Below are positions 59,762 to 64,000 of a stretch of DNA of 64,000 bases, piece after piece. This DNA comes from Neodontobutis hainanensis. Lineage: Eukaryota; Chordata; Actinopteri; Gobiiformes; Odontobutidae. Location: assembly GCA_024349245.1 (NCBI GenBank), contig JALDNG010000048.1:6351501-6415500 (forward strand), read 5' to 3'. The notes below the pieces were generated by a model that did not search any database, had not been told where the DNA came from, and worked only from the letters and a program-made list of their open reading frames with translations. Each line of letters starts with the position of its first letter. Position 1 is the stretch's first letter. The position numbers and the translations under genes are program-made.

Positions 59762-60480
59762 TAGGGACATGGAATGTCACCTCGCTGGCGGGTAAGGAGC
59801 CTGAGCTTGTGCGGGAGGTTGAGAGATACTGACTAGAGATAGTCGGGCTCACCTCCACGCACAGCTTGGGCTCTGGAACCTAAATCCTCGAGAGAGGCTG
59901 GACTCTCCACTACTCTGGAGTTGCCTGCGGTGAGAGGTGGCGGGCTGGTGTGGGCTTGCTCATAGCCCCCCAGCTCAGTCGCCATGTGTTGGAGTTCACC
60001 CCGGTGAACGAGAGGGTCGCTTCCCTGTGCCTTCGGGTCGGGGATAGGTCTCTCACTGTTGTTTGTGTTTTTCGGCCAAATGGCAGTGCAGAGTACCCGA
60101 CCTTCTTGGAGTCTCTGGGAGGGGTGCTTGAAAGTGCTCCGACCGGGGACTCCGTCATTCTACTGGGGGACTTCTATGCTCACATGGGCAGCGACAGTGA
60201 CACCTGGAGGGACGTGATTGGGAGGAACGGCCCCCCAGATCTGAACCCGAGTGGTGTTCTGTTATTGGACTTCTGTGCTAGCAACAATTTGTCCATAACG
60301 ACCACCATGTTCAAGCATAAGGGTGTCCATCAGTGCACGTGGCACCAGGACACCCTAGGCGGAGGCGATGATCAACTTTGTAGTTGTTTCATCTGACCTC
60401 CGACCGTATGTCTTGGACACTCAGGTGAAGAGAGGGGCGGAGCTGTCAACTGATCACCACCTGGTGGTGAGTTGGATCCG
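59762..60480 (+). pseudogene. LINE endonuclease domain, broken
   Basis: An APE-type endonuclease nicks target DNA to prime reverse transcription. GTWNVTSLAGKEPELV (59770) carries the metal-binding Asn. The main open part (59950-60396) reads HVLEFTPVNERVASLCLRVG and SVILLGDFYAHMG. The last motif is normally GDFNAH, so the catalytic Asn is replaced by Tyr. Stops occur near 59830 and 59880. A frameshift near 60363 moves the frame that then reads FVVVSSDLRPYV and ELSTDHHLVVSWI, which has the final Asp-His pair. Inactive by several independent lesions. Confidence 0.85.
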
Positions 60481-61497
60481 ATGGACAGACTCGGCAGGCA
60501 CAAACGTACTGTGAGGGTCTGTTGGGAACGTTTGGAAGAGCCCCCTGTCAGAAAGATCTTTAACTCCCACCTCCGGCAGCGCTTCGACCAGATCCCGAGG
60601 GAGGTTGGAGACATTGAGTCCGAGTGGACCACGTTCTCCACCTCCATTTTTGATGCAGCCTCTCGAAGCTGTGGCCGTAAAGTCTCCGGTGCCTGCCGTG
60701 GCGGCAATCCCCGAACCCCGTGGTGGACACCGGAAGTAAGGGAGGCCGTCAAGCTGAAGAAGGAGACCTACCGAGCCTGGTTGGCTTGTGGGACTCCTGA
60801 GGCAGCTGATAGGTATCGGCAAGCCAAGTGGACAGCAGGCCGGGTGGTCGTGGAGGCTAAAACTCGGGTCTGGGAGGAGTTCGGTTAGGCCATGGAAAAG
60901 GACTATCGGTCGGCCTCGAAGAAATTCTGGCAAACCGTCCGGCGCCTCAGGAGGGGGAACCAGTGCCCTGCAGCTTCTGCAGTGATGCAGTCGATGTACC
61001 GGTCTGTCGTGGTGAAGAAGGAGCTGAGCTGTAAGGTAAAGCTCTCGATTTACCGGTCAATCTATGTTCCTACCCTCACCTATGGTCATGAGCTTTGGGT
61101 CATGACCGAAAGAACAAGATCCCGGATACAAGTGACCGAAATGAGCTTTCTCCGCAGAGTGGTGGGGCGCTCCCTTAGAGATAAGGTGAGAAGCTCGGTC
61201 ACTCGGGAGGAGCTCAAAGTAGAGCCGCTGCTCCTCCACATCGAGAGGAGCTAGCTGAGGTGGCTTGGGCATCTGTTTCGGATGCCTCCTGGACGCCTCC
61301 CTACGGAGGTGTTTCAGGCATGTCCCACCGGGAGGAGACCCCGGGGAAGACTTGGGACACGCTGGAGGAACTATGTCTCTCGGCTGGCCTGGGAACACCT
61401 CGGTATCCCCCCGAAAGAGCTGGAGGAAGTGTCTGGGGAGCGGGAAGTCTGGGTGTCTCTGCTTAGACTGCTGCCCCCGCAACCCAGCCCCGGATAA
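60481..61497 (+). pseudogene. LINE linker and C-terminal region, reverse-transcriptase core absent
   Basis: The frame at 60472-60888 encodes the linker (VRVCWERLEEPPVRKIFNSH, NPRTPWWTPEVREAVKLKKE). After a stop at 60888 it continues from 60892 with DYRSASKKFWQTVRRLRRGN. At about 60970 the reading passes directly into ASAVMQSMYRSVVVKKELSC and YVPTLTYGHELWVMTERTRS, which in complete copies lies after the palm and thumb; no GQGCPLSP or ADD motif exists anywhere. The C-terminus (RMPPGRLPTEVFQACPTGRR, then LEEVSGEREVWVSLLRLLP) is shifted in frame and ends at the TAA at 61495-61497. Confidence 0.87.
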
Positions 61498-61533
61498 GCG
61501 GTAAAAGATGGATGGTTGGATGGATGGATGGAG

Positions 61534-61543
61534 TTACTTTTAT
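61534..61543. repeat. 10-bp target duplication of the LINE, right copy
   Basis: TTACTTTTAT, identical to 59311-59320. Confidence 0.9.
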
Positions 61544-61599
61544 TCAACCAGCAAGTTTTTTCTTGACTGGAAATGACAGAGGCATCTAAGGCAGTGTTG

Positions 61600-62318
61600 T
61601 GGAAAAAATGTCCACTAGTGCCCAACGCCAAGTTTCTCTGCAGACTGCTTGATGTTGTCGTTGATAATCTTGATGTATTGTTCTTTTTTTCCCCTTGTGC
61701 CGTTTACTGTGATTAGGTTCCCTGCCCCTTTGGCTGAAAAAACACCTCCAAAGCATTAGGTTTCCACCACCATGTTTGACAGTGGAGGTGGTGTTCTTAG
61801 GGTTGAAGGCTTCCCCTCTTTGCCCAATGAAAGATACATCATTGTGGCCCAAAAAAATCAGTTTTTGTTTCATTTGACCATCAAAAGTATTTGTCTTTGC
61901 CCAGATGAGCATTTGCAAAGGCCAAGCGGGCTTTTGTGTGCCTTCTCTGGAGAAGTGGCGTCCTTCTTGGTCTGTGTCCATGGAACCCAGCAGTGCGCAG
62001 TGTTCGTTGGACTGTCTGCCTTAAGACTTTGCCACCAGCAGAGCCCAGATTCACCAGGATGACCTTGGTGGTGATCGTTCCTTGGATTCTTTTTCACCTC
62101 TCACTATCCTCCTGGACAGCACAGGTGTAACTTTTGGCTTCCAACCACGTCCTTTGAGATTTTCTACAGTGTGGAACTTCTTTTTTTTTAATAATATATT
62201 GCACTGTAGCCACTGGAACTGGAAATCATTTAGATATGGCCTTATAGCCCTCTTCTGACTTGTGATAAGCCACAATGTGCCGCCGCAGGTCTTCAATGAG
62301 CTCCTTTGTCTTAGCCAT
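61600..62318 (-). pseudogene. Tc1-like transposase, multiply broken
   Basis: Start at 62318: MAKTKELIEDLRRHIVAYHK, the Tc1 N-terminus. Further pieces in different frames are FHTVENLKGRGWKPKVTPVL (linker between the two DNA-binding helices), RRIVREVKKNPRNDHH, and FLGHNDVSFIGQRGEAFNPK followed by TVKHGGGNLMLWRCF. The catalytic WSDET-type motif region near 61880 is degraded, and homology ends near 61625. At least three frame changes and the loss of the C-terminal catalytic region. Older or faster decaying than the copy at 56174. Confidence 0.85.
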
Positions 62319-62433
62319 GACTGCCCACAAACCAACTGCAGAGAGCTGATTACCTGTTGAGTTGATTAAAACAGCTGTTCCCAATGAATCAGGGTAATTA
62401 CGATGCTTTAGAACCGCTTAAACTATTTGGAAG

Positions 62434-62441
62434 GTATAGAA
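62434..62441. repeat. 8-bp target duplication of miniature hAT, left copy
   Basis: GTATAGAA, identical to 62751-62758. Confidence 0.93.
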
Positions 62442-62750
62442 CAGGGGTGGGCAAATATTTTTCCCCAAGGGCCACATTAGTAGATGGGACTCTTGTCGAG
62501 TGCCAGGCCAACACAGGAAACTCACTTATGCTCAATAAAAACACGTTTATTTTGACTATAGGAAAGGTATTTACCGTTTGGAGCTTGTCGTATAGTTTAA
62601 TCAACTGATATAAATACAAAATATTGAAGGAAAAGGCAAAATATATGTAGTGTTTAATCATTAATAAAATATTAGTAAATGCTTGGCGGGCCACATTGAA
62701 CAGCCCAACGGGCCGCATGTGGCCCCCGGGCCTTAGTTTGCCCATCCCTG
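62442..62750. mobile_element. Miniature hAT element, 309 bp
   Basis: Starts CAGGGGTGGGCAAA and ends TTTGCCCATCCCTG: a 14-bp inverted repeat with one mismatch. Flanked by the exact 8-bp duplication GTATAGAA. Sub-terminal GGGCCACATT and GGGCCGCATGTGGCCC are typical of this hAT (Charlie-like) group. Non-coding and dependent on an external transposase. Inserted in the 5' half of the Tc1-like element. Confidence 0.95.
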
Positions 62751-62758
62751 GTATAGAA
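62751..62758. repeat. 8-bp target duplication of miniature hAT, right copy
   Basis: GTATAGAA, identical to 62434-62441. Confidence 0.93.
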
Positions 62759-62969
62759 CTTTGGATTTAACCAAAGACTGTGACAGTTTGCAGAGGGTAT
62801 GCATAATTGTGGACATGCCACTTTTTGCTCAAATGTAAATAAAAGCTGAGAAATATATTTTTCCACAACAGTGCCTCTTGTACATCTACTTATTATGTTC
62901 TGGAATATGCCTGTATCATTTCTGTTCAAGAAAAAACTTGCTGGTTGAATCATTTTGGGCTTGACTGTA

Positions 62970-64000
62970 TGTGTAAGGCGTGGAATTGCAGTCTGCACTT
63001 TTGCCACTAGAGCTCACCAAAAAGGCTGCATATGACATTATGGAATCTACATAGCCCTAACTACTTAAATTTACAAAATCATACAAATTTGGTTCTGCTG
63101 TGTTTTCTTTTACCTTAGCACTCAAAACAATTTTAGTTGCACTAGTGTATGATGCTGTTGCCGTGGAAACCTAGCCATACATTTGTAATGTCAGATTCAA
63201 AACGGCATGACCTACTAACTGCATTCATTTTACACATGCTGCATTCTAACAGCTCTGGATCACTTCAAAGTTAAAACTAAAAAAAAGACATGACAACTAA
63301 ATAAATCCGACATTGCAAAGCTTTACCACAAAAAAAAAAATCAAATTCCCATTCATTATTCTCACTGCTATTTTAAGTCACAGGTTTCCTTCGGTTGCAT
63401 CATCGGCTTTTTGGGTAAGGTCGTACGCTTTGTGAAACATCCCAAGGTCAGATGTCGGTTTGCGGCGATGTGAGCCAAACGGAAAGTGAGAATCAAAATA
63501 ATACAGCTTTAAATGTGTGAGATAAATGAGTTGGTTCGTGCTTTGATTAAATCTCTGTCTTGTAAAATCAGACTGCGGAAGTGACAGCAGTAAAAACACT
63601 GTTTTAGGTCTGTCTAATGCACATGACAGAGCACTGTGTAAGTTGTAAAGGCTTTATCAAACTCATTAGTATTCTCTGCATTTTAAAGCTTGTAATACTA
63701 TCTCTTCATTACTGTGGCTCTCAATGTACTTGTTCACATATTTACTTAATCATGTTACAGCAGCGTTTTAATAACCTGGATATATAGACGGACTTGTTAA
63801 CACGTAAATTCAATTAGGGCCATAGCTCCAGGAGTGCTGAATGAAATGTCAAATTTGGAGGTGAAACACAACAGTGTAGAGGTGACTAGGGACAGCTTTA
63901 GGAAGGATTTTCTTTGAGGTCTGGTCTGTGGTTTGTGTGATCTTCAAATTTCAAATACACTGTACACACTGAAAGTTTATTTGAAAGTAGATCGAGACCC
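62970..64000. other. No gene recognised
   Basis: Unique-looking AT-rich sequence up to the right edge. No coding or repeat resemblance. Confidence 0.55.

Larger units (their letters stand above)
59321..61533 (+). mobile_element. RTE/Rex3-like LINE, full-length ends but reverse-transcriptase core deleted
   Basis: Flanked by TTACTTTTAT on both sides (59311-59320, 61534-61543). The 5' end has the leader AACGCAACCTTATCGTGGTG typical of this abundant fish LINE. The 3' end is GATAAGCGGTAAAAGATGG followed by GGATG-type repeats. The body encodes endonuclease, a linker and the C-terminal region, but the whole reverse-transcriptase palm is missing at about 60970. GC content is much higher than in the flanks. 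Clade assignment (RTE, close to Rex3) rests on the domain order and GATG tail and is less certain than its LINE nature. Confidence 0.9.
59263..62967 (-). mobile_element. Tc1-like transposon carrying a LINE and a miniature hAT insertion
   Basis: The ends CAGTCAAGCCCAAAATTATT (59263) and, reverse complemented, CAGTCAAGCCCAAAATGATT (62967) are inverted repeats flanked by TA (59261-59262 and 62968-62969). The inner part of the left repeat resumes after the LINE as CAACCAGCAAGTTTTTTCTT and matches the right one, so the two halves belong together. Without the two insertions the element is about 1.2 kb. The transposase frame lies on the minus strand between the LINE and the miniature hAT. Confidence 0.93.

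Noticed and set aside
1..64000. CRISPR arrays, operons or other prokaryotic systems
   Set aside because: No regularly spaced repeats with unique spacers. Eukaryotic repeat content throughout.

Overview
The window looks like teleost fish nuclear DNA. The evidence is the company of transposable elements: Tc1/mariner-like elements, Rex1-type and RTE/Rex3-type non-LTR retrotransposons, an L2-type 3' tail, an L1/Tx1-like 3' end, hAT elements and two tRNA-derived SINE families. These occur together in fish genomes. I cannot name the species. I found no intact host protein-coding gene, no rRNA gene and no convincing tRNA gene. Nearly all open frames are chance frames or pieces of mobile elements. 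The best reading is an AT-rich intergenic or intronic region with clusters of nested transposons separated by long single-copy stretches, some of which look like conserved non-coding DNA.

Layout. Positions 1-2809 hold a Tc1-like element (minus strand, running off the left edge) split by a hAT element at 91-1973 with a perfect 8-bp target duplication. About 2.8-6.3 kb is gene-free with a possible conserved block near 3.9-4.2 kb. About 6.3-10.9 kb is repeat-rich: a SINE, a possible exon, a second BED-finger hAT relative, a DNA-transposon end, an L2 3' end, a small TTAA-flanked element and a Rex1 fragment. About 10.9-30.4 kb is mostly unique sequence with a long (TA)n tract, two larger SINE copies and fragments. 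About 30.4-31.5 kb has a probable solo LTR, an L2 tail and a SINE tail. About 32-38 kb has candidate conserved blocks and two more copies of the TTAA-flanked element, one sitting in a degenerate minisatellite. About 38-54 kb is sparse, with SINEs, an L1-like 3' end, hAT ends and a Rex1 fragment. About 54.2-63.0 kb is the densest region: a 5'-truncated Rex1, a truncated SINE with target duplication, a complete-ended Tc1-like element, another SINE, and a Tc1-like element that received an RTE-type LINE and a 309-bp hAT miniature element.

The clearest direct evidence is structural. Exact target duplications were read for the hAT at 91, the SINEs at 19473 and 55917, the Tc1-like elements at 56174 and 59263, the LINE at 59321, the miniature hAT at 62442 and the small element at 36849. 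Together they give a relative order of insertions. No autonomous mobile element is intact: every transposase or reverse-transcriptase frame has stops, frameshifts or deletions. Possible new items are a TTAA-flanked miniature family with three copies, an unnamed motif shared by three loci, and an unnamed repeat shared by two loci. I did not find evidence for a new multi-gene system.
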